Below are positions 1-5,958 of a stretch of DNA of 13,264 bases, in pieces. Each line of letters begins with the position of its first letter. Position 1 is the stretch's first letter. The translations under genes were made by a program, and so were the position numbers. The DNA is from Alphaproteobacteria bacterium (GTDB lineage Bacteria > Pseudomonadota > Alphaproteobacteria > Sphingomonadales > Sphingomonadaceae). The DNA is taken from positions 1 through 13,264 of the forward strand of contig JADCGM010000353.1 of NCBI GenBank assembly GCA_020249025.1, written 5' to 3'. The notes beneath the pieces are model-generated. The model was not told where the DNA came from. It searched no databases and saw only the letters and a list, made by a program, of their open reading frames with translations.

Positions 1-72
1 CGCCAGTACGGCAGCGTCGACATCCCGCAGGAGGCGTTCATCGCGGCCCTGCGCATGGGCGACGACGGTTAG
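1..72 (+). CDS. C-terminal end of an unidentified protein (partial)
   Basis: Frame 1 is open from the window edge to a TAG at 70-72 and encodes 23 residues ending in LRMGDDG. The codons are rich in G/C at third positions, like the other genes here, and a hairpin begins at the stop codon, which supports a true gene end. The family cannot be recognised from so short a tail. Confidence 0.6.
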   Translation, partial: RQYGSVDIPQEAFIAALRMGDDG

Positions 73-100
73 GCGGGGATTGCGTCCCGCAATCGCCGCC
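72..100 (+). terminator. Hairpin at the end of the first partial gene
   Basis: GGCGGGGATTGCG (72-84) pairs with CGCAATCGCCGCC (88-100): 13 positions with one mismatch and a 3-base loop. It starts on the last base of the stop codon of the upstream partial gene. There is no T-run after it, so it may be a weak intrinsic terminator or a 3'-end-stabilising hairpin. Confidence 0.45.
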
Positions 101-177
101 TAACCGCCGCACGCCCTGCGCCCGGCCGGCGGGGCGGCGCAAGGGCCCCAGCCCGCAGCGGCGAACCCGACCGACGC

Positions 178-205
178 GGCGCGGATTCACTCCGCGCCTT
201 TATCT
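178..205 (+). terminator. Probable rho-independent terminator
   Basis: GGCGCGGA (178-185), loop TTCAC, then TCCGCGCC (191-198) form a perfect 8 bp GC-rich stem followed by TTTATCT. It lies in the 247 bp gene-free stretch 73-319, which otherwise holds only the hairpin at 72-100. It probably isolates the small-gene cluster at 320 from upstream transcription. Confidence 0.55.
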
Positions 206-319
206 ATGCCGCTCGCTTTCCACCCCCAAGTCTCCGGATCGGACCCGAGATCCCGCCACCTTGACGTGCATCATCACCGCTGGCAGCCTTCGGATTCCCT
301 GACCTCGGAGTGATCTGCG

Positions 320-682
320 ATGAAGGATGGCGGCTTCGTGTTCGGCACCCGGATCTTCATCGTCCTGTCGATGTTGTGGGCGATCAGCATTCCGTTCGGT
401 GTCCGGGGACCGTTCGACGACGGCGTACTGCCGGTCGTCGCGCTCGCCTTCGGCGGCATCGTAGGAGCGGCGATCCTGCGCTACTGCGACGATCCCGCCG
501 GCGCGCCGGGGCTGTCCAAGGTACTCGCGATGGTCATCGTATCCGGCTGCCAGGCCGTGGCTGGCTGGGAGGTCATGGCGTTCTTCCCCGTGATCGTCGC
601 CGTGCTCGCGGCGTTGCAGCTGCTTCGGTCGAAGGCTGAGCGGCCGATTGCCAGCTCGGAGCGGGCCGACGCGGTTACGTGA
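320..682 (+). CDS. Small multi-spanning membrane protein, hypothetical (120 aa)
   Basis: Not recognised as a named family. The 120 residues contain about four hydrophobic stretches (roughly residues 11-28, 37-54, 67-82 and 83-103) with a polar, charged C-terminal tail (about 104-120), so an inner-membrane protein is likely. The ATG at 320 has a CGGAG Shine-Dalgarno-like sequence at 306-310, about 9 bases upstream, which supports this start. It opens a run of small same-strand genes (next start 705, 22 bp after this stop) that are probably co-transcribed. A 180-codon ORF on the opposite strand over the same DNA is Arg/Asp-rich and looks like a shadow. Function unknown. Confidence 0.6.
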   Translation: MKDGGFVFGTRIFIVLSMLWAISIPFGVRGPFDDGVLPVVALAFGGIVGAAILRYCDDPAGAPGLSKVLAMVIVSGCQAVAGWEVMAFFPVIVAVLAALQLLRSKAERPIASSERADAVT

Positions 683-704
683 GTCGGATGCCGTCTCGCC
701 CCTC

Positions 705-1040
705 ATGAGCTTCGACCTCGTCGCTGATGCGCCCCGCGCCATCGATCTGCTGGTCGCTGCGACGGTGCACTCGTTTCTTGAGTATCTGGCAACAGCCTAC
801 GGTGTTTGCCGCTACGGAGCCGATACGGAGGCGAACCCTCTGCTCAGGGCGGTGCTGAAACGAGCGGGGCTGTGGGGGCTCTGGGCCTATTGGGTGGCAG
901 TATGGCTCGCCATCTGGCTGATCCTCAGGCCAGGGGAATATTTTGCAATGTTCCTTGCGTGCTTTGCTGGCGCGCTGCTGATGAACAATTTGCTGGCGCT
1001 ATGGGGGCGGAGAGCCGCACAGCCCGGCAAGTCGCCATGA
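705..1040 (+). CDS. Small membrane protein resembling DUF5658 (111 aa)
   Basis: The 111-residue product has three predicted membrane spans (about residues 14-33, 55-74 and 79-98). The motif TEANPLLR after the first span resembles the conserved EANP signature I associate with DUF5658-type membrane proteins; that match is from memory, not a search. I chose the ATG at 705. An in-frame TTG at 648 would add 19 non-hydrophobic residues and overlap the upstream gene; neither start has a strong ribosome binding site. The stop overlaps the next ORF's start in an ATGA at 1037-1040, suggesting translational coupling. Role unknown. Confidence 0.6.
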   Translation: MSFDLVADAPRAIDLLVAATVHSFLEYLATAYGVCRYGADTEANPLLRAVLKRAGLWGLWAYWVAVWLAIWLILRPGEYFAMFLACFAGALLMNNLLALWGRRAAQPGKSP

Positions 1041-1267
1041 GGATGGCCGTCGAGGCTCACGCCCGCGCAGCCCATCTTATCGCCGTCATTACAGCCGACG
1101 GCGACACATTCTCGGCCGATGCCGCGCGAGAGCTGATCGGCCTTGTCCCGCTGGATCGCCGGACGCATCTGCCGCTCGGGATCGACGTTCACGCTGCCGG
1201 GACGGGCGGTGCTTTCGAAGGCGTAGCGGCAGGCGGCGGGACCGTGATCGCCGAGGGGGACCAGTGA
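1037..1267 (+). CDS. Hypothetical protein, 76 aa, translationally coupled
   Basis: The ATG at 1037 overlaps the preceding stop (ATGA), the classic arrangement for coupled translation. The 76 residues show no membrane span, signal peptide or recognised motif. The C-terminal third is Gly/Ala-rich. The same frame stays open upstream to about 806, but that part overlaps the previous membrane gene and is unlikely to be translated. After the TGA at 1265-1267 the frame reopens at once and stays open to 1525 with high GC at third positions. The ORF may therefore be the N-terminal half of a longer gene broken by a nonsense mutation or sequencing error. Function unknown. Confidence 0.45.
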   Translation: MRMAVEAHARAAHLIAVITADGDTFSADAARELIGLVPLDRRTHLPLGIDVHAAGTGGAFEGVAAGGGTVIAEGDQ

Positions 1268-1525
1268 GAGCGCCACTGGTCCGTCAATACGCCGCCGATC
1301 TGGGCTTGCGGCTGGTATTGTATCCGCCACCGGCCGGGCCGGTTGGAGATCTTCCAGCGGTTCGAGGGCACGTTCGAGGACGAGACCGGGCGCGCTTGCA
1401 GGCTGCGTTACGACCGGCGAAGCGGCGCGCCGCTGGCTCTCGACCTGCGGGTTCAGTCCGCACTTGTCGTCGGACCGCTGCGGCTGGCGGTCAGCCGCTA
1501 TCGGGCGTGGAAACGGCCAGACTGA
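1268..1525 (+). pseudogene. Open coding-like stretch after an in-frame TGA; possible broken gene
   Basis: The frame running from just after the TGA at 1265-1267 to a TGA at 1523-1525 encodes 85 residues and looks like real protein, for example the segment RLEIFQRFEGTFEDETGRAC. Counted by hand, 21 of the first 25 codons end in G or C, against 18 of 27 in the competing frame that starts at GTG 1264. There is no good start: TTG 1343 would give a 60-residue protein without a ribosome binding site, and GTG 1264 (GTGA overlap with the previous stop) opens the other frame. Possible explanations are the second half of the 1037 gene cut by a stop, a frameshifted gene starting at 1264, or a sequencing error. 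No family recognised. Confidence 0.35.
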
Positions 1526-1545
1526 CGGGACCTCTCATCGCACGG

Positions 1546-1609
1546 CAACCGCACCCCACTGGGCACGCCGCAGGCGAGTCCGCCTCTCCCGTTCAGGGGG
1601 AGGAGGTCA
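1546..1609. repeat. Interspersed repeat copy 1, ending in the antitoxin stop codon
   Basis: About 64 bp similar to 2330-2390 in the same orientation. Both contain the identical 19-mer CCGCAGGCGAGTCCGCCTC followed by a C-rich/G-rich hairpin and TCA. That TCA is the reverse complement of the stop codon of the minus-strand gene it follows (the antitoxin here). On the minus strand the CTCC(C)/GGGAG hairpin could terminate transcription. Small repeats of this sort, placed after genes, are common in alphaproteobacteria. Confidence 0.65.
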
Positions 1610-1906
1610 GGCGGCGATGTGGAGGGTGACGCTCAGACCGGCGGCGGTCGCGAGCGTGACAAGAGCGTCGAGCGAGAATTTGCCGAGCTTGCCGCGCAGC
1701 AGGTCGTTGAGGCGCGGGCGGGTGATACCGAGGCGAGCGGCGGCGTCGGCTTGCGGCACGCCCCACTGCGCGACGCGATCACCGACGGCGGCCATCAGAT
1801 CGGCGCGGAGGCGCAGGTGCGCAGCGTCCGCGGGCGTGTCGGCCAGCGCCTCGAACACCGAAGCGAAGGTCCGAGCTTCGGACCCGGCAGGGGCAGGGAC
1901 GGTCAT
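1607..1906 (-). CDS. HigA-like antitoxin, XRE-type helix-turn-helix protein (99 aa)
   Basis: Predicted DNA-binding antitoxin of a type II toxin-antitoxin pair. By family knowledge such proteins neutralise the partner toxin and repress their own promoter. A helix-turn-helix lies at about residues 48-72 (QADAAARLGITRPRLNDLLR), followed by a segment FSLDALVTLATAAG typical of the HTH_37/HigA group that pairs with Gp49-like toxins. The first ~30 residues are probably flexible. The ATG at 1906 begins 2 bp after the toxin stop (TGACCATG), implying co-translation. The longer open frame upstream overlaps the toxin gene and was not used. The stop lies inside an interspersed repeat. Confidence 0.85.
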   Translation of the reverse strand: MTVPAPAGSEARTFASVFEALADTPADAAHLRLRADLMAAVGDRVAQWGVPQADAAARLGITRPRLNDLLRGKLGKFSLDALVTLATAAGLSVTLHIAA

Positions 1907-1908
1907 GG

Positions 1909-2226
1909 TCAGCGCCTCCAGTCTCGAAGCCGGCGTGCGGCAAGATCCAGATCCGTGCGGGCGGTCGCCTGGCTCGTCTTGCGGAACGCATGCAGGACCA
2001 GCACCCGGTCCGGCAGCGTCGCCAGATAGATCACCCGGAACGCACCCAATGCGTCGCGCACCCGGATTTCGCGGACGCCCGCGCCGATCGTCGTCATGGG
2101 TTTCCAGTCGGCAGGGTCGAGCCCGCGCTGCACCCGGTGCAGCTGGTAGCCTGCCGTCTCGCGCGCGCTGACGGGGAAGGCCCGGAGCCGCGCGAGGCTG
2201 TCGCCCAGAAAGGTGATCGGCTTCAT
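1909..2226 (-). CDS. HigB-like toxin, Gp49/RelE-ParE superfamily (105 aa)
   Basis: Predicted toxin of the pair. HigB/RelE-type members usually cleave mRNA at the ribosome; this is inferred by family. The order GDSLARLRAF, AGYQLHRVQRG, DWKPM, GVREIRVRD, GAFRVIYLA, VLHAFRKTSQAT matches the Gp49-like fold at about its usual ~100-110 residues, including the basic C-terminal helix. The start at ATG 2226 fits the usual family N-terminus (MKP.xFLGDS). There is no Shine-Dalgarno sequence upstream because an 18 bp palindrome ends 4 bases from the ATG, so initiation may be leaderless or weak. The toxin-first order is typical of hig operons. The pair lies between two similar repeats. Confidence 0.85.
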   Translation of the reverse strand: MKPITFLGDSLARLRAFPVSARETAGYQLHRVQRGLDPADWKPMTTIGAGVREIRVRDALGAFRVIYLATLPDRVLVLHAFRKTSQATARTDLDLAARRLRDWRR

Positions 2227-2229
2227 CTG

Positions 2230-2247
2230 TGTATCGATTTCGATACA
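2230..2247. promoter_or_regulatory. Palindromic operator candidate of the toxin-antitoxin operon
   Basis: TGTATCGATTTCGATACA is an 8+8 bp perfect palindrome around a 2-base centre, just upstream of the toxin start. On the minus strand TTGACC lies upstream as a -35-like box, so the palindrome would fall between -35 and the start, where HigA-type antitoxins usually bind. Operator function is inferred; the palindrome is directly visible. Confidence 0.65.
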
Positions 2248-2329
2248 GGCGGTCAATGGCAGAGCAGGGAGCCTGCCGCCAATCGCAAGGTGCGTCGACC
2301 CGGCCGACCGGACGGGGTGCGGCCGATCC

Positions 2330-2390
2330 CAACCGCCCCTTCCCGGCTCACCGCAGGCGAGTCCGCCTCCCCCGTGGGGGAAGGAGATCA
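2330..2390. repeat. Interspersed repeat copy 2, ending in the permease stop codon
   Basis: About 61 bp, similar to 1546-1609 in the same orientation and sharing the exact 19-mer at 2351-2369. The 3' end, AAGGAGATCA, includes the reverse complement of the permease stop codon. On the minus strand CTTCCCCC-AC-GGGGGAG forms a hairpin that may end transcription of the export operon. Together the two copies flank the toxin-antitoxin pair. Confidence 0.65.
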
Positions 2391-3614
2391 GTCGTAGCGG
2401 AGCGCTTCGATGGGGTTGAGGCGACTGGCCCGCCGTGCCGGGTAGAAGCCGAAGACGAGGCCGATGCCGGCGCTGAAGAGGACGCTGACGGCGATCATCG
2501 TCGGGGGGATGGCGACCGTCCAGCCGGCGAAGCTGGCGATGGCGAAGCACAGCGGGACGGCGAGCGCGATGCCGATAAGGCCGCCCAGCAGCGACAGCAT
2601 CGCCGCCTCGGTGAGGAACTGGAGGAGGACGTCGGCGGGGCGCGCGCCGACGGCCATGCGGAGGCCGATCTCGCGGGTGCGCTCGGTCACCGAGACGAGC
2701 ATGATGTTCATGATGCCGATGCCGCCGACGACGAGCGCGACGCTGGCGATGGCCGACAGCAGCGCGGTCATGACGTTGGTCGTCGCGGTCTGGAGCTGCA
2801 TCATCTCGGAGAGGTTGCGCAGGTTGTAGCTCGCCGGCTCGTCGGGGCCGATGCGCTGGCGTTCGCGCATCAGCGCATCGGTGTCGCGTTGGACGGCGTC
2901 CATGACGCGGTCGTTCTCGGCCTTGATGATGATCTGGTTGATCTCGCCCGGCGCGCGGTTGCCGCCGCCGAGCAGGCGCGACTGCGCGGTCTTCAGCGGC
3001 ACGACGATGATGTCGTCCTGATCCTGGCCGAGCATGTTCTGGCCCTTGGGAGTCAGCACGCCGATGACGGTCAGCGGGATGCGGTTGGCGCGGAAGGTGC
3101 GGCCGATGGGGTCCTGCCCGCCGAACAGCTCCTTGACGACGGTCTGGCCGACGACCGCGACCTTGCCGCCGCCGCGCTCCTCGGAGGTGGTGAACATGCG
3201 GCCCGAAGCGAGGCTCCAGTCGCGGGCGATGATGATGTCGTTGGTGGTGCCGAACAGCTGGGTCGACCAGTTGACGCCGTCGGCGACTGCCTGGGTGCCG
3301 CCCTGGCGCACGGGCACGGCGACGCGGACGCCGGAGACTTGGCTCGCGATGGCGCGGGCGTCGCGGTCGGTGAGCGGGGTGCCGGAGCCCTGCTGGCGCA
3401 CCGGGCCGCGGCCGAAGCCCGTCGACAGGATCATGATGTTGGAGCCGAGCGCGCGCACCTGATCGTCGATCTGGCGCTTGGCGCCCTCGCCGATGGACAC
3501 CATCGTGACGACCGACAGCACGCCGATGATGACGCCGAGCATGGTGAGGATCGAGCGCAGCTTGTGGGCGCGAAGCGACCCGAGCGCGAGGCGGGCGGCG
3601 GCGTCGACGCGCAT
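2388..3614 (-). CDS. MacB-type ABC transporter permease (408 aa)
   Basis: Inner-membrane permease of a MacB/FtsX-superfamily exporter; by family it works as a dimer with the ATPase and passes substrate or mechanical force to a periplasmic adaptor. Residues 1-45 hold the first membrane helix (LRSILTMLGVIIGVLSVVTM), about 46-280 a large periplasmic MacB_PCD-like domain, and about 285-395 three further helices. The family motif VTERTREIGLRMAVGA is at 309-324 and the C-terminal NPIEALRYD is typical. Unlike MacB of E. coli, the ATPase is a separate gene, whose stop overlaps this start by one base (TGATG). Substrate unknown; macrolides, peptides or lipoproteins are all seen in the family. Confidence 0.9.
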   Translation of the reverse strand: MRVDAAARLALGSLRAHKLRSILTMLGVIIGVLSVVTMVSIGEGAKRQIDDQVRALGSNIMILSTGFGRGPVRQQGSGTPLTDRDARAIASQVSGVRVAVPVRQGGTQAVADGVNWSTQLFGTTNDIIIARDWSLASGRMFTTSEERGGGKVAVVGQTVVKELFGGQDPIGRTFRANRIPLTVIGVLTPKGQNMLGQDQDDIIVVPLKTAQSRLLGGGNRAPGEINQIIIKAENDRVMDAVQRDTDALMRERQRIGPDEPASYNLRNLSEMMQLQTATTNVMTALLSAIASVALVVGGIGIMNIMLVSVTERTREIGLRMAVGARPADVLLQFLTEAAMLSLLGGLIGIALAVPLCFAIASFAGWTVAIPPTMIAVSVLFSAGIGLVFGFYPARRASRLNPIEALRYD

Positions 3615-4336
3615 CAGGCGGCCTCCTCGATCTCGGGCCGCCAGACGTCGGCGTTCTTCGCGTCCTCGACGATGCGGCCGTCGCGGAAGCGGACGATGCG
3701 GTTGCAGGCGCGGGCGACGCCCTCGTCGTGGGTCACCATCACGACGGTCTGGCCGGCGGCGTTCAGATCCTGGAACAGGCGGATGATCGAGCGGCCGGTG
3801 CGGCTGTCGAGGGCGCCGGTCGGCTCGTCGGCGAGCAGGATAGCGGGATCGTTGACGAGCGCGCGGGCGATGGCGACGCGCTGCTGCTGGCCGCCCGACA
3901 GCTCGGTCGGCAGATGGTGCGAGCGTTCGGCGAGGCCGACGCGGCTGAGGCGGTCGCGGGCGATGGCCTTGGCGTCGCCGGTGAAGCTGCGCGCGTAGAG
4001 CAGCGGCATCGCGACATTGTCGAGCGCGGGCAGGCGGGCGAGCAGCTGGAACTGCTGGAAGACGAAGCCGATGGCGCGCGAGCGCAGGTCGGCCAGCGCG
4101 GCGGAATCGGCGGTCTCCAGCGCGACGCCGTCGATGACGATGGAGCCCGAGGTCGGCACATCGAGCGCGCCGATGAGGTTCATCAGCGTCGACTTGCCCG
4201 AGCCCGAGGGGCCCATGATCGCAACCATCTCGCCGCGCGCGATCTCGAGGCTGACGCCATCCAGGGCGGCGACGACGGTGTCGCCCATGCGATACTCCTT
4301 GCGGAGATCGCGTGCGGCGACGATCGGCTGGCTCAC
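3614..4336 (-). CDS. ABC transporter ATP-binding protein, MacB/LolD-like (240 aa)
   Basis: Cytoplasmic ATPase powering the adjacent permease. All nucleotide-binding motifs are intact: Walker A GPSGSGKST at 42-50, Q-loop around FVFQQF (91-96), signature LSGGQQQR at 146-153, Walker B ILLADE at 166-171 and the switch histidine H203 in VTHD. The sequence is close to the MacB ATPase/LolD group. The start is a GTG at 4336 overlapping the adaptor's TGA (GTGA), so translation is coupled. At 240 residues it is slightly longer than the ~220-230 of typical LolD-like members because of an acidic C-terminal tail. Confidence 0.95.
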   Translation of the reverse strand: MSQPIVAARDLRKEYRMGDTVVAALDGVSLEIARGEMVAIMGPSGSGKSTLMNLIGALDVPTSGSIVIDGVALETADSAALADLRSRAIGFVFQQFQLLARLPALDNVAMPLLYARSFTGDAKAIARDRLSRVGLAERSHHLPTELSGGQQQRVAIARALVNDPAILLADEPTGALDSRTGRSIIRLFQDLNAAGQTVVMVTHDEGVARACNRIVRFRDGRIVEDAKNADVWRPEIEEAA

Positions 4337-5784
4337 TTCTTATCCTCGGCCGGCAGCGTCTCGCCGGTGACGACCGCATCGCCCGCCTTGAGCTGGCCGC
4401 CGACGACCGCGGCGTACTGCTCGTCGCCGGTGCGGAAGCGGACGAAGCGGCGCTCGGGCTCGCCCTTGGCGTTGAGCACCCAGACGCCGCCCGACTGGGC
4501 GTTGCCGCCGCCGCGGCCGCCCTGCGGGGCCATCGCCGCGAACTTCTCGCGCTGCGCCGGCGTCAGCACTGCGGCGATCTTCTTACGCATGTCCTCGCGC
4601 GCCTTCTGGCGGGCGGCGCGGTCGACGTTGGGGCCGCGCATCTGGCGCATCGACTGGTCGACGATGTCCTCGATCTTCGTCCGCTGTTCGGCGGAGATGC
4701 CGAGACCGGCGGTCATCCGCTCGGTCATGGCGACGGCGTCCTGACGGCCGAAGCTGCGCATGAAGTTGCCGCCGCCGCCCAGGGGGTTGCCGGCCTCGGC
4801 GCGCTGCTGCGCCTGCCGCTCGGCGCCGACGCTCGACGGCTGGAAGCGCAGCGCGGTGGTCGGGACCTTCAGCACGTTGCGGACCTCGCCGACGACAATG
4901 CTGGCGTTGGCGGTCATGCCGGGCAGCAGCTTGCGGTCGGGGTTCGGGGCCTCGATGACGACGGTGTAGGTGACGACGTTCTGGTTCTCGACGCCGGCGA
5001 TGCGCACCTCGGAGACGACGCCCTTGAAGGTGTCGTCGGGGTAGGCGTCGACGGTGAACTCGACCGCCTGGCCCTTCTTGACGCGGCCGATGTCGGCCTC
5101 GTCGACCGCGGCCTCGACCTGCATGCGCGACAGGTCCTCGGCGATGACGAACAGCTTGGGCGCCTGGAAGCTGGCGGCGACCGTCTGGCCGAGGTTGATC
5201 GAGCGGTCGATGACGACGCCGTCGACGGGCGCGCGGATGTAGGTGCGGGTGACGTCGATGCGCTGCTGGTCGAGAACGGCGCGCGACTGCGCCGATTGCG
5301 CCTGCGCGGCGGCGAGCGCGGCCTTGGCCTGCGCGACCGCGGCCTCGCTGGTCTCCAGCGAGCGCTTGGTGACGAAGCCCTGGCCGGTCAGTGACGACTT
5401 GGTCTGGAAATCGCGCTGCGCTTCCTTGAGCGCCGCCTCGGCGCGGGCGACGTCGGCGGCTGCCGCGCGCGCCTGCGCGGTCGACTGCTCGACGCGGGCG
5501 GTGAAGGTCGACGGATCGATGCGCGCCAGCACCTGGCCGCGTTTCACCGGCGTGTTGAAGTCGGCATAGAGCGCGACGAGCTGGCCCGAGAGCTGCGAGC
5601 CGACCTCGACGGTATTCAGCGCCTGGATCTTGCCGGAGGCCGAGATCGAGGTGACGATGTCGCCGCGCTCGATCGCCGCCGTCTGATATTCGACCTTCGG
5701 GGCTCTGTCGCGGGTGAACCACCAGCCGGCGACGAGGATCACGACGAGAGCGGCCCATCCCCAGGCCGGGATACGTTTCAGCAA
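4333..5784 (-). CDS. MacA-like periplasmic adaptor (membrane fusion protein) with a Spy-like insertion (483 aa)
   Basis: Periplasmic adaptor linking the ABC exporter to an outer-membrane TolC-type channel, which is not encoded here. One N-terminal membrane anchor (about 8-24) is followed by a lipoyl/barrel-sandwich half (about 40-95), an Ala/Gln-rich coiled-coil hairpin (about 96-180), the second lipoyl half with IRAPVDGVV (183-191), a beta-barrel region (about 215-300) and a membrane-proximal domain split by an insertion. The insertion, roughly residues 316-432, has ISAEQRTKI and LTPAQREKF, resembling the LTxxQ repeats of CpxP/Spy chaperones, between Gly/Gln-rich linkers. Family members are usually ~370-400 residues. 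The start is TTG 5784, with GGGGGAG seven bases upstream. The stop overlaps the ATPase start. Confidence 0.9.
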   Translation of the reverse strand: MLKRIPAWGWAALVVILVAGWWFTRDRAPKVEYQTAAIERGDIVTSISASGKIQALNTVEVGSQLSGQLVALYADFNTPVKRGQVLARIDPSTFTARVEQSTAQARAAAADVARAEAALKEAQRDFQTKSSLTGQGFVTKRSLETSEAAVAQAKAALAAAQAQSAQSRAVLDQQRIDVTRTYIRAPVDGVVIDRSINLGQTVAASFQAPKLFVIAEDLSRMQVEAAVDEADIGRVKKGQAVEFTVDAYPDDTFKGVVSEVRIAGVENQNVVTYTVVIEAPNPDRKLLPGMTANASIVVGEVRNVLKVPTTALRFQPSSVGAERQAQQRAEAGNPLGGGGNFMRSFGRQDAVAMTERMTAGLGISAEQRTKIEDIVDQSMRQMRGPNVDRAARQKAREDMRKKIAAVLTPAQREKFAAMAPQGGRGGGNAQSGGVWVLNAKGEPERRFVRFRTGDEQYAAVVGGQLKAGDAVVTGETLPAEDKK

Positions 5785-5958
5785 GCGGGCGCTCCCCCAG
5801 AGATCGTGACGGGCACGGTGGCGTGTCGGCAGATGGGTATACGCATTGCGGGCGGCAAGTCACCCGTGCGCGTGACGGGTGTGCCCGCGACGCACTTGTC
5901 CGCCTGCCGGATGCGGCGGGGCTGGCCGGGCGGAGCGCGGCGGGCTAATCTGGCCGCC
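5785..5958. promoter_or_regulatory. Divergent promoter region between the exporter and the oxidoreductase
   Basis: This 174 bp spacer must hold both outward promoters. CACCCGT (5861-5867) and ACGGGTG (5875-5881) form a 7 bp inverted repeat with a 7-base loop, and CGTGACGGG occurs twice (5805-5813 and 5871-5879). TATACC on the minus strand (5841-5836) is a possible exporter -10. Toward the oxidoreductase, CTAATCT lies 7 bases before the ATG at 5959, a -10-like position for a leaderless or near-leaderless transcript. No regulator is recognised nearby. Confidence 0.35.

Noticed and set aside
200..742. 180-codon - strand ORF
   Set aside because: Opposite the membrane-protein gene at 320, which has a ribosome binding site and membrane spans; this frame is charged and low-complexity.
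1265..1267. TGA recoded as selenocysteine
   Set aside because: No selenoprotein family match and no clear SECIS-like hairpin directly after it; mutation, separate ORFs or sequencing error are simpler.
2229..3998. 589-codon + strand ORF
   Set aside because: Antisense to the permease and ATPase genes; Asp/Arg/Ala/His-rich composition typical of a shadow frame in high-GC DNA.
4312..5394. 360-codon + strand ORF
   Set aside because: Lies opposite the adaptor gene, which has clear family motifs; low-complexity shadow composition.
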